Below are positions 14,521 through 26,537 of a stretch of 64,000 nt of DNA, piece after piece. How positions within the stretch are numbered: the first letter of the stretch is position 1; each line of letters begins with the position of its first letter. The translations under genes were made by a program, and so were the position numbers. This stretch comes from Calliopsis andreniformis (lineage: Eukaryota > Arthropoda > Insecta > Hymenoptera > Andrenidae): assembly GCF_051401765.1 (NCBI RefSeq), contig NW_027480568.1:682001-746000 (forward strand), in the 5' to 3' direction. The notes under the pieces were generated by a model. The model did no database searches, was not told the origin of the DNA, and saw nothing but the letters and a program-made list of their open reading frames with translations.

Positions 14521-17173
14521 TATTGAGGATTGAAGATTGAGGACTGAGGAATAAGGATTGAGGATTGAGGATGAGGGCTGAAGGTTGAGGATTGAGGCTT
14601 GAGGATTGAGGACTGAGGATTGAGGATTGAGAATTGAGGATTGATGGTTGAGTAATGAGGATTGAGGATTGAGGATTGAGGATTGAGTATCGAAGATTGA
14701 GGATTGATGATTGAGGATTGAGGATTGAGGATTGAGGATTGAGGATTGAGTATTGAAGATTGAGAATTGAGGATTGAAGGTTGAGGATTGAGGAATGAGG
14801 TTTGAGGATTGAGGACGATGGCTGATGGTTGAGGGTTGAGGTTTTAGGACTGAGGACTGAGGATTGAGGATTGAGAATTGAGGATTGAGGATTGAGGACT
14901 GAAGATTGGGGATTGGTAATTGAGGATTGAAGAATGAGGATTCAGGATTGAGGATTGATGATTGGGGATTGAAGATTGAGTATTGAGGATTGAAGATTGA
15001 GTATTGATGATTGAAGATTGAGGATTGAGGGTTGAGGGTTGAGGGTTGCGGACGAGGACTGACGGTTGAGGATTGAGGTTTGAGGATTGAGGGTTGAGGA
15101 CTGAGGACTGAGGATAGAGGATTGAGGATGGAGCATTGAGGATTGAAGATTGAGGACTGGGGATTGAGGACTGAAGATTGAGGATTAAGGATTGAGGATT
15201 GGTGATTGAGGATCTAGGACTGAATATTGATTATTGAGCATTAAAGATTGAGGATTGAGGATTGAGGACTGAGAATTGAGAATTGAGGATAAGGACTGAG
15301 GGTTGAGGATTGAGGTTTGAGGAATGAGGATTGAGGATTGAGGATTGAGGATTGAAGATTGAGTATTGATGATTGAAGATTGAGGATTGAGGATTGAGGG
15401 TTGAGGATTGAGGTCGAGGACTGACGGTTGAGGATTGTGGTTTGAGGATTGAGGATTGAGGATTGAGTATTGAGGATGAGGACTGGGGTTTGAGGATTGA
15501 GGTTTGAGGAATGAGGATTGAGGATTGAGGATTGAGGACTGACGATTGACGATTGAGGATTGAGGATTGAGTGTTGAAGGTTGAGTGTTGAGGATTGAAG
15601 GTTGAGGATTGACGATTGAGGAAAGAGGATTGAGGATGATGGCATAGGTTTGAGGTTTGAGGTTTGAGGTTTGAGTATTGAATCCTGAGAAATCAGGATG
15701 TTCTATTGGGTATTGAGAATTGAGGATTGGTGGTTTAGTATTGAGGATTCAGGATTGAGGATTGAGGATTGAGTATTGAAGATTGAGGATTGATGGTCGA
15801 GGATTTAGAATTGTGGATTGAGGATTGAGGATTGAGGATTGAAAATTGAGTATTGAGGATTGAAGATTGAGGACTGAGGAATAAAGATTGAGGATTGAGG
15901 ATGAGGGCTGAAGGTTGAGGATTGAGGCTTGAGGATTGAGGACTGAGGATTGAGGATTGAGAATTGAGGATTGATGGTTGAGTATTGAGGATTGAGGGTT
16001 GAGGATTGAGGATTGAGTATCGAAGATTGAGGATTGATGATTGAGGATTGAGGATTGAGGATTGAGGATTGAGTATTGAAGATTGAGAATTGAGGATTGA
16101 ATGTTGAGGATTGAGGAATGAGGTTTGAGGATTGAGGACGATGGCTGATGGTTGAGGGTTGAGGTTTTAGGACTGAGGACTGAGGATTGAGGATTGAGAA
16201 TTGAGGATTGAGGATTGAGGATTGAAGATTGGGGATTGGTAATTGAGGATTGAAGAATGAGGATTCAGGATTGAGGATTGATGATTGGGGATTGAAGATT
16301 GGGTATTGAGGATTGAAGATTGAGTATTGATGATTGAAGATTGAGGATTGAGGGTTGAGGGTTCAGGGTTGCGGACGAGGACTGACGGTTGAGGATTGAG
16401 GTTTGAGGATTGAGGGTTGAGGACTGAGGACTGAGGATAGAGGATTGAGGATGGAGCATTGAGGATTGAAGATTGAGGACTGGGGATTGAGGACTGAAGA
16501 TTGAGGATTAAGGATTGAGGATTGGTGACTGAGGATCTAGGACTGAATATTGATTATTGAGCATTAAAGATTGAGGATTGAGGATTGAGGACTGAGAATT
16601 GAGAATTGAGGATAAGGACTGAGGGTTGAGGATTGAGGTTTGAGGAATGAGGATTGAGGATTGAGGATTGAGGATTGAAGATTGAGTATTGATGATTGAA
16701 GATTGAGGATTGAGGATTGAGGGTTGAGGATTGAGGTCGAGGACTGACGGTTGAGGATTGTGGTTTGAGTATTGAGGATTGAGGATTGAGTATTGAGGAT
16801 GAGGACTGGGGTTTGAGGATTGAGGTTTGAGGAATGAGGATTGAGGATTGAGGATTGAGGACTGAGGATTGACGATTGAGGATTGAGGATTGAGGGTTGA
16901 AGGTTGAGTGTTGAGGATTGAAGGTTGAGGATTGACGATTGAGGAAAGAGGATTGAGGATGATGGCATAGGTTTGAGGTTTGAGGTTTGAGGTTTGAGTA
17001 TTGAATCCTGAGAATTCAGGATGTTCTATTGGGTATTGAGAATTGAGGATTGATGGTTTAGTATTGAGGATTCAGGATTGAGGATTGAGGATTGAGTATT
17101 GAAGATTGAGGATTGATGGTTGAGGATTTAGAATTGAGGATTGAGGATTGAGGATTGAGGATTGAAAATTGAG
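14521..17173 (+). repeat. 1.33-kb tandem duplication (two copies)
   Basis: The copies are 14,521-15,850 and 15,851-17,173. They share the same order of landmarks: GGAATAA, the GATGGCTGATGG run, GGTAATTGAGG, the GATCTAGGACTGA run and a C module at the right (about 15,680 and 17,003). The periods are 1,330 and 1,323 bp (190 and 189 heptamers), so the copies differ by one heptamer unit. The C module of the first copy has GAAATC where the second has GAATTC. Confidence 0.8.
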
Positions 17174-20100
17174 TATTGAGGATTGAAGACTGAGGACTGA
17201 GGAATAAAGATTGAGGATTGAGGATGAGGGCTGAGGGTTGAGGATTGAGGCTTGAGGACTGAGAACTGAGGATTGAGGATCGAGAATTGAGGATAGAGGA
17301 TTGAGGATTGAAGATTGAGGATTGGGTATTGAGGATTGAAGAATGAGGATTGAGGATTGAGGATTGAGTATTGAGGATTGAAGATTGAGTATTGAGGATT
17401 GAAGATTGAGGATTGAGGACTGAGGATTGAGGGTTGAGTATTGAGGATTGAGGATTGAGGATTAAAGATTGACTATTGAGGGTTGAAGATTGAGGATTGT
17501 GGATTGAACATTGAGTAATGAGGATTGAAGATTGAGGATTGAGGATTGAGGATTGAGAATTGAAGATGAGGGCTGAGGGTTGAGGATTGAGGTTTGAGGA
17601 CTGCGGACTGAGGATTGAGGATTGAGAATTGAGGAATGAGGATTGAGGATTGAGGATTGAAGATTGGGGATTGAGGATTGAGGGTTGTGGATTGAGGACG
17701 AGGACTGAGGGTTGTGTATTGATGTTTGAGGTCTGAGGATTGAGGATTGAGGATTGAGAATTGAGGATTGAAGATTGGGTATTGAGGATTGAAGGTTGAG
17801 GATTGAGGGTTGAGGATTGAAGATTGAGGACTTAGTGTTGAGGGTTGAGTGATGGGAATTGATGTTTGTGGATTGAGATTTGAAGATTGAAGAATGGGGA
17901 TTGAGTATTGAAAACTGTGAATTGAGGATATTCTATTGAGGATTGAGTATTGACAATTGATTGTTGAGGACTGACGGCTAAAGATTGAGGATTCAGGATT
18001 CAGGATTCGGGATTGAGGTTTAAGGACAGAGGATTGAGGGTTGAGAATTGAGGATTGAGGATTGACGCTTGAGGATTGAAGGTTGAGGATGGAGGATTGA
18101 AAAGAGTGGACTGAGTGTTGAGGATTGAGTGTTGAGAATTGATGTTTGAGGATTGAGATTTGATTATTGAATATTGTGGATTGAGTATTGAACCATGAGA
18201 ATTCAGGATACTCTATTGAGTATTAGGAATTGAGGATTGATGGTTGAGTATTGAAGATTGGTGGTTGAGGGTTGAGGGTTGTGTGTTGAATATTGAGGAT
18301 TGAGGATTGAGGATTGAGGATTGAAGATTGAGGATTGAATATTGATTCTTGATGATTGATGATTGAGGATTGAGGATTGAGTGTTGAGGATTGAGGACGA
18401 GGACTGACGGTTGAGGATTGAGGTTTGAGGTTTGAGGATTGAGGATTGAGGACTGAGGATTGAGGATTGAGGATTGAGCATTGAGGATTGAAGATTGAGG
18501 ACTGGGGATTGAGGATTGAAGATTGACGATTGAGGATTGTGGATTGAGGATTGAGGGTTGAGGATTAAAGATTGAATATTGATAATTGAAGATTGAGGAT
18601 TGAAAATTTAGGATTGGGTATTGAGGATTGAGGATTGGGGATTGAGGATCTAGTATTGGAGATTGATTATTTAGGATTGAAGATAGAGGGTTGAGGATTG
18701 AGGATTGAGGATTGAGAATTGAGAATTGAGGATGATGACTGAGGTTTGAGGATTGAGGTTTGAGGAATGAGGATTGAGGATTGAGGATTGAGGATTGAAG
18801 ATTGAGTATTGTTGATTGAAGATTGAGGATTGAGGATTGTGGGTTGAGGATTGAGGACGAGGACTGACGGTTGAGGATTGTGGTTTGAGGATTGAGGATT
18901 GAGGATTGAGTATTGAGGATGAGGACTGGGGTTTGAGGATTGAGGTTTGAGGAATGAGGATTGAGGATTGAGGATTGAGGATTGAGGATTGAGGATTGAG
19001 TATCGAAGGTTCGGGATTGATGACTGAGGATTGAGGATTGCGGATTGACGATTGAGGATTGAGGATTGAGTGTTGAAGGTTGAGTGTTGAGGATTGAAGG
19101 TTGAGGATTGACGATTGAGGATTGAGGATTGTGGATGATGGCTGAGGTTTGAGGTTTGAGGTTTGAGGTTTGAGTATTGAATCATGAGAATTCAGGATGC
19201 TCTATTGAGTATTGAGAAATGAGGATTGATGGTTTATTAATGAGCATTCAGGATTGAGGATTGAGGTTTAAGTATTGAAGATTGAGGATTGATGGTTGAG
19301 GATTTAGAATTGAGGATTGAGGATTGAGGATTGAGGATTGAAAATTGAGTATTGAGGGTTGAAGATTGAGGACTGAGGAATAAGTATTGAGGATTGAGGA
19401 TTGAGGATTGAAGATTGAGGATTGGGTATTGAGGATTGAAGAATGAGGATTGAGGAATGAGGATCGAGGATTGAGGATTGAAGATTGAGTATTGAGGATT
19501 GAAGATTGAGGATTGAGGATTGAGGATTGAGGATTGAGGATTGAGGATTGAGGATTGAAGATTGAGGATTGGGGACTGAGTGTTGAGGGTTGAGTGATGA
19601 GAATTAATGTTTGTGGATAGAGATTTGAAGATTGCAGATTGAGGATCGAGTATTGAAAACTGTGAATTGAGGATATTCTATTGAGGAATGAGGATTGACA
19701 ATTGATTGTCGAGGACTGAGGGCTGAAGATTGAGGATTAAGGATTGAGGATGCAGAATTGAGGTTTGAGGTCTGAGGATTGCGGATTGAAGATTGAGTAT
19801 TGAGGATTGAAGATTGAGGATTGAGGACTGAGGATGGAGGATTGAAGAGAGAGGACTGAGTGTTGAGGATTGAGTGTTGAGAATTGATGTTTGAGGGTTG
19901 AGATTTGATTATTAATTTTTGTGGATTGAGTATTGAACGATGAGAATTCAGGGTATTCTATTGAGTATTGAGAATTGAGGATTGATTGTTGAATATTGAG
20001 GATTGATGGTTGAGGGTTTTGTGATGAATATTGAGGATTGAGGATTGAGGATTGAGGATTGAGGATTGAGGATTGAGGATTGAAGATTGAGTATTGAGGA

Positions 20101-21640
20101 CTGAGGACTGAGGATTGAGTATTGAGGATTGAGGATTGAGGATTAAAGATTGAGTATTGAGGATTGAGGATTGATGATTGGGGATTGAAGATTGAGTATT
20201 GAGGATTGAAGATTGAGTATTGATGACTGAAGATTCAGGATTGAGGGTTGAGGGTTGAGGGTTGCGGACGAGGACTGACGGTTGAGGACTGAGGTGTGAG
20301 GATTGAGGGTTGAGGACTGAGGACTGAGGATAGAGGATTGAGGATGGAGCATTGAGGATTGAAGATTGAGGACTGGGGATTGAGGACTGAAGATTGAGGA
20401 TTAAGGATTGAGGATTGGTGATTGAGGATCTAGGGTTGAATATTGATTATTGAGGATTAAAGGTTGAGGATTGAGGATTGAGGATTGAGAATTGAGAATT
20501 GAGGATAAGGAATAAGGGTTGAGGATTGAGGGTTGAGGAATGAGGATTGAGGAATGAGGATTGAGGATTGATGATTGAGTATTGATGATTGAAGATTGAG
20601 GATTGAGTATTGAGGGTTGTGGATTGAGGACGATGACTGACGGTTGAGGATTGTGGTTTGAGGATTGAGGATTGAGGATTGAGTATTGAGCATGAGGACT
20701 GGGGTTTGAGGATTGAGGTTTGAGGAATGATGATTGAGGATTGAGGATTGAGAATTGAGGATTAAAGATTGAGTGTTGAGGATTGAAGATTGAGGATTGA
20801 TGATTGGGGATTGAGGATTGAGGATTGAGGATTGAGGATTGAGTATTGAAGGCTGAGGATTGATGATTGAGGATTGAGGATTGAGTATTGAGTATTGAGT
20901 ATTGAGGACTGAGGGTTGAAGATTGAGGATTGATGATTGAGGTTTAAAGATTGAGTATTGAGGATTGAAGATTGAAGATTGAGAATTGAGGATTGAGGAT
21001 TGAACATTGAGGACTGAGTGTTGAGGGTTGAGTGATGAGAATTGATGTTTGTGGATAGAGATTTGAAGATTGCAGATTGAGTATTGTGTATTGTAAACTG
21101 TGAATTGAGGATACTCTATTGAGGATTGGGGATTGTCACCTGACTGTTGAGGACTGAGGGCTGAAGATTGAAGATTCAGGATTGAGGATTCAGAATTGAG
21201 GTTTGAGGACTGAGGGTTGAGGATTGAAAATTGATTATTGAGGATTGAGGATTGAGAATTGAGGATTGTGGATTGAGGATTGAAGATTGAGGATTGGGTT
21301 TTGAGGATTGAAGATTGAGGATTGAGGATTATGGATGGAGGATTGAGGATTGAGTATTCAGGATTGAGGATTGAGGATTGTAGATTGAGTATTGAGGATT
21401 GATGATTAAAGATTGAGTGTTGAGGATTGAAGATTGAGGATTGATGATTGGGGATTGAGGATTGAGGATTGAGGATTGAGGATTGAGTATAGAAGGCTGA
21501 GGATTGATGATTGAGGATTGAGGATTGAGGATTGAGGATTGAGTATTGAGGACTGAGGGTTGAAGATTGAGGATTGATGATTGAGGATTAAAGATTGAGT
21601 ATTGAGGATTGAAGATTGAGAATTGAGGATTGAGGATTGA

Positions 21641-24600
21641 AGATTGAGGACTGAGTGTTGAGGGTTGAGTGATGAGAATTGATGTTTGTGGATAGAGATT
21701 TGAAGATAGCAGATTGAGTATTGTGTATTGTAAGCTGTGAATTGAGGATATTTTATTGAGGATTGAGGATTGTCACCTGATTGTTGAGGACTGAGGGCTG
21801 AAGATTGAGGATTCAGGATTGAGGATTCAGAATTGAGGTTTGAGGACTGAGGATTGAGGATTGAAGATTGATTATTGAGGATTGAGGATTGAGAATTGAG
21901 GATTGTGGATTGAGGATTGAAGATTGAGGATTGGGTCTTGAGGATTGAAGAATGAGGATTGAGGATTGAGGATTGAGGATTGAGGATTGAAGATTGAGTA
22001 TTGAGGATTGAAGATTGAGGATTGAAGACTGAGGATTGAGGATTGAGTATTGAGGATTGAGGATTGAGGATTAAAGATTGAGTATTGAGGATTGAAGATT
22101 GAGGGTTGTGGATTGAAGATTGAGTATTGAGGATTGAGGGTTGAGGATTGAGGATTGAAGATTGAGAATTGACGATGAGGTTTGAGGACTGAGGACTGAG
22201 GATTGAGGATTGAGAATTCAGGATTGAGGATTGAGGATTGAGGATTGAAGATTGAGGATTGGGTATTGAGGATTGAACATTGAGGATTGAGGATTGAGGA
22301 TCGAGGATTGCGGATTGAGGATTGAAGATTGAATATTGATGATTGAAGATTGAGGATTGAGGATTGAGGGTTGTGGATTGAGGACGAGGACTGAGTGTTG
22401 AGTATTGATGTTTGAGGTCTGATGATTGAGGATTGAGGATTGAGAATTGAGGATTGAGGATTGATGATTGAAGATTGAGGATTGGGTATTGAGGATTGAA
22501 GAATGAGGATCCAGGATTGAGTATTGAGGATTGAGGATTGAAGATTGAGTATTGGGGATTGAAGACTGACGATTGAGGATTTAGGATTGAGGGTTGAGGA
22601 TTTAGTATTGAGAATTGAGGATTGAGGATTGAGGATTGAAGGTTGAGGATTGGGTATTGAGGACTGAGGACTGAGGATTGAGAATTGAGGATTGAGGATT
22701 GAGGATTAAAGATTGAGTATCGAGGATTGAGGATTGAGGATTGAAGTTTGAGTACTGAGGATTGAAGATTGAGGATTGAGGATTGAGGATTGAGGATTGA
22801 GGATTGAAGATTGAGGATTGGGGACTGAGTGTTGAGGGTTGAGTAATGAGAATTGATGTTTGTGGATGGAGATTTGAAGATTGAAGATTGAGGATTGAGT
22901 ATTGAAAGCTGAGAATTCAGGATATTCTATTGGGTATTGAGAATTTTGGATTGATGGTTGAGTATTGAGGATTGATGGTTGAGTGTTGTGTGTTGAATAT
23001 TGAGGATTGGCGGATTGAGTATTGAAGATTGAGGACTGAGGACAGAGGATTGAGTATTGAGGATTGAGGATTCAGTATTGAGGATTGAGGATTTAAGAGT
23101 ATTGATGAGTGAAGATTGCGGATTTATTATTGAGGGTTTAGGTTTGAGGACGAGGACTTAGGGATGTGGATTGAGGTTTGAGGACAGAAGATTGAGGATT
23201 GAGGATTGAGAATTGATAATTGAAGATTGAGGATTGAAAATTTAGGATTGGGTATTGAGGATTGAGGATTGGGGATTGAGGATTTAGTATTGGAGGTTGA
23301 TTATTTAGGATTGAAGATAGAGGGTTGAGGATTGAGGTTTGGGGAATGAGGTTTGAGGATTGAGGATTGAGGATTGAGGATTGATGATTGAGTATTGAAG
23401 GTTGAGGATTGATGACTGAGGATTGAGGATTGAGGATTGAGGATTGAGGATTGAGGATTGAAGATTGAGTGTTGAGGATTGAGTGTTGAGGAGTGAGGAT
23501 TGAGTGTTGAGGATTGAGGATGAGGGCTGAGGTTTGAGGTTTGAGGTTTGAGTATTGAATCCTGAGAATTCAGGATATTCTGTTAAGTATTGAGAATTCA
23601 GGATTGATGGTTGAGTATTGAGGATTGAGGATTGAGGATTGAGGATTGAGTATTGAAGATTGAGGATTGATGATTGAGGATTGAGGATTGAGGATTGAGG
23701 AATGAGGTTTGAGGATTGAGAACGATGGCTGATGGTTGAGGGTTGAGGTTTTAGGACTGAGGACTGAGGATTGAGGATTGAGAATTGAGGATTGAGGATT
23801 GAGGATTGAAGATTGGGGATTGGTAATTGAGGATTGAAGAATGAGGATTCAGGATTGAGGATTGATGATTGGGGATTGAAGATTGAGTATTGAGGATTGA
23901 AGATTGAGTATTGATGATTGAAGATTGAGGATTGAGTGTTGAGGGTTGAGGTTTGCGTACGAGGACTGACGGTTGAGGATTGAGGTTTGAGGATTGAGGG
24001 TTGAGGACTGAGGACTGAGGACAGAGGATTGAGGATCGAGCATTGAGGATTGAAGATTGAGGACTGGGGATTGAGGACTGAAGATTGAGGATTAAGGATA
24101 GAGGATTGGTGATTGAGGATCTAGGACTGAATATTGATTATTGAGGATTAAAGATTGAGGATTGAGGATTGAGAATTGAGAATTGAGAATTGAGGATAAG
24201 GACTGAGGGTTGAGGATTGAGGTTTGAGGAATGAGGATTGAGGATTGAGGATTGAGGATTGAAGATTGAGTATTGATGATTGAAGATTGAGGATTGAGGA
24301 TTGAGGGTTGAGGATTGAGGACGAGGACTGACGGTTGAGGATTGTAGTTTGAGGATTGAGGATTGAGGATTGAGTATTGAGGATGGGGACTGGGGTTTGA
24401 GGATTGAGGTTTGAGGAATGAGGATTGAGGATTGAGGATTGAGGATTGAGGATTGAGGATTGAGTATTGAAGGTTGAGGATTGATGACTGAGGATTGAGG
24501 ATTGCGGATTGACGATTGAGGATTCAGGATTGAGGGTTGAAGGTTGAGTGTTGAGGATTGAAGGTTGATGATTGACGATTGAGGATTGAGGATTGAGGAT

Positions 24601-26537
24601 GAAGGCTGAGGTTTGAGGTTTGAGGTTTGAGGTTTGAGTATTGAATCCTGAGAATTCAGGATGTTCTATTGAGTATTGAGAATTGAGGATTGATGGTTTA
24701 GTATTGAGGATTCAGGATTGAGGATTGAGGATTGAGTATTGAAGATTGAGGATTGATGGTTGAGGATTTAGAATTGAGGATTGAGGATTGAGGATTGAGG
24801 ATTGAAAATTGAGTATTGAGGATTGAAGATTGAGGACTGAGGAATAAAGATTGAGGATTGAGGATGAGGGCTGAGGGCTGAGGGTTGAGGATTGAGGCTT
24901 GAGGACTGAGGACTGAGGATTGAGGATTGAGAATTGAGGATAGAGGATTGAGGATTGAAGATTGAGGATTGGGTATTGAGGATTGAAAATGAGGATTGAG
25001 GATTGAGGATTGAGGATTGAGGATTGAAGATTGAGTATTGAGGATTGAAGATTGAGTATTGAGGATTGAGGATTGAGGATTGAGGACTGAGGATTGAGGA
25101 TTGAGGATTGAGAATTGAAGATTGAGGACTGAGGACTGGGGATTAAAGATTGAGTGTTGAGGATTGAAGATTGAGGATTGATGATTGGGGATTGAGGATT
25201 GAGGATTGAGGATTGAGGATTGAGTATTGAAGGCTGAGGATTGATGATTGAGGATTGAGGATTGAGGATTGAGGATTGAGTATTGAGGACTGAGGGTTGA
25301 AGATTGAGGATTGATGATTGAGGATTAAAGATTGAGTATTGAGGATTGAAGATTGAGAATTGAGGATTGAGGATTGAACATTGAGGACTGAGTGTGGAGT
25401 GTTGAGTGATGAGAACTGATGTTTGTGGATAGAGATTTGAAGATTGCAGATTGAGTATTGTGTATTGAAAACTGTGAATTGAGGATATTCTATTGAGGAT
25501 TGAGGATTGTCACCTGATTGTTGAGGACTGAGGGCTGAAGATTGAGGATTCAGGATTGAGGATCCAGAATTGAGGTTTGAGGACTGAGGATTGAGGATTG
25601 AGGATTGAAGATTGAGTATTGAGGATTGAAGATTGAGGATTGAGGACTGAGAATTGAGGATTGAGGATGAGGGCAGAGTGTTGAGGATTGAGGTTTAAGG
25701 ACTGAGGACTGAGGATTGAGGATTGAGAATTGAGGATTGAGGATTGAGGATTGAAGATTGAGGATTGGGTATTGAGGATTGAAGAATGAGGATTGAGGAT
25801 TGAGGATTGAGGATAGAGGATTGAGGATTGAAGATTGAGGATTGGGTTTTGAGGATTGAGTATTGAGGATTGAGTATTGAAGGCTGAGGATTGATGATTG
25901 AGGATTGAGGATTGAGGATTGAGGATTGAGTATTGAGGACTGAGGGTTGAAGATTGAGGATTGATCATTGAGGATTAAAGATTCAGTATTGAGGATTGAA
26001 GATTGAGAATTGAGGATTGAGGATTGAACATTGAGGACTGAGTGTTGAGGGTTGAGTGATGAGTATTGATGTTTGAGGATAGAGATTTGAAGATTGCAGA
26101 TTGAGTATTGTGTATTGAAAACTGTGAATTGAGGATATTCTATTGAGGATTGAGGATTGTCACCTGATTGTTGAGGACTGAGGGCTGAAGATTGAGCATT
26201 CAGGATTGAGGATTCAGAATTGAGGTTTGAGGACTGAGGATTGACGATTGAGGATTGAAGATTGAGTATTGAGGATTGAAGATTGAGGATTGAGGATTGA
26301 GAATTGAGGATTGAGGATGAGGGCTGAGGGTTGAGGATTGAGGTTTAAGGACTGAGGACTGAGGATTGAGGATTGAGAATTGAGGATTGAGGATTGAGGA
26401 TTGAAGATTGAGGATAGGGTATTGAGGATTGAACAATGAGGATTGAGGATTGAGGATTGAGGATAGAGGATTGAAGATTGAGTATTGAGGATTGAAGATT
26501 GACGATTGAGTATTGTGGATTGAAGATTGAGTATTGA
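21641..26537 (+). repeat. Higher-order unit, copy 1 (~4.9 kb)
   Basis: This block starts just before the A module at 21,681. It contains in order the A/C chimera at 22,855, module D at 23,215, inverted repeats at 23,557 and 24,643, and A modules at 25,418 and 26,068. The same order recurs in the next block. The offset is 4,897 bp in the left half and 4,807-4,813 bp in the right half, so copy 2 lacks about 90 bp. The missing stretch lies between the two inverted repeats, around 23,640-23,830. Confidence 0.8.
23557..23580. repeat. Inverted repeat of module C around GAATTC
   Basis: The left arm GAATCCTGA and the right arm TCAGGATTC, the latter interrupted by one extra base (A or G after TCAGGAT), flank a 4-base spacer GAAT. 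The inner 7 bp pair perfectly. Copies with this exact arm structure start at 17003, 23557, 24643, 28454, 29456, 32904, 46039, 47041 and 50133. Degraded versions are at 11055, 15680, about 18,190, 19,180 and 19,930, and in all chimeric modules (left arm GAAAGCTGA). It is the only strong dyad I noticed in a sequence that is otherwise strongly strand-asymmetric. Confidence 0.8.

Larger units (their letters stand above)
10971..21640 (+). repeat. Region II: first C, D and F modules
   Basis: From about 11,000 the variant spectrum changes. The first C-type element lies at 11,055-11,078 with an imperfect left arm. Module D follows at about 12,565, 12,976 and 18,581, and module F (a GATCTAGGACTGA-type run) at about 15,210, 16,533 and 20,428. 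A modules are at 12013, 14085, 17861, 19606 and 21044. Roughly 11,585-12,250 and 13,650-14,320 are copies of each other at an offset of 2,065-2,072 bp, differing by one heptamer. TTA- and CTA-containing heptamers are frequent, so minus-strand open frames are short. Confidence 0.7.

Noticed and set aside
18567..18720. Insertion of a mobile element (the AT-richer module D stretch looked foreign)
   Set aside because: It splits cleanly into mutated heptamers in register. It has no terminal inverted repeats, target-site duplication or coding potential, and recurs in the same context elsewhere.
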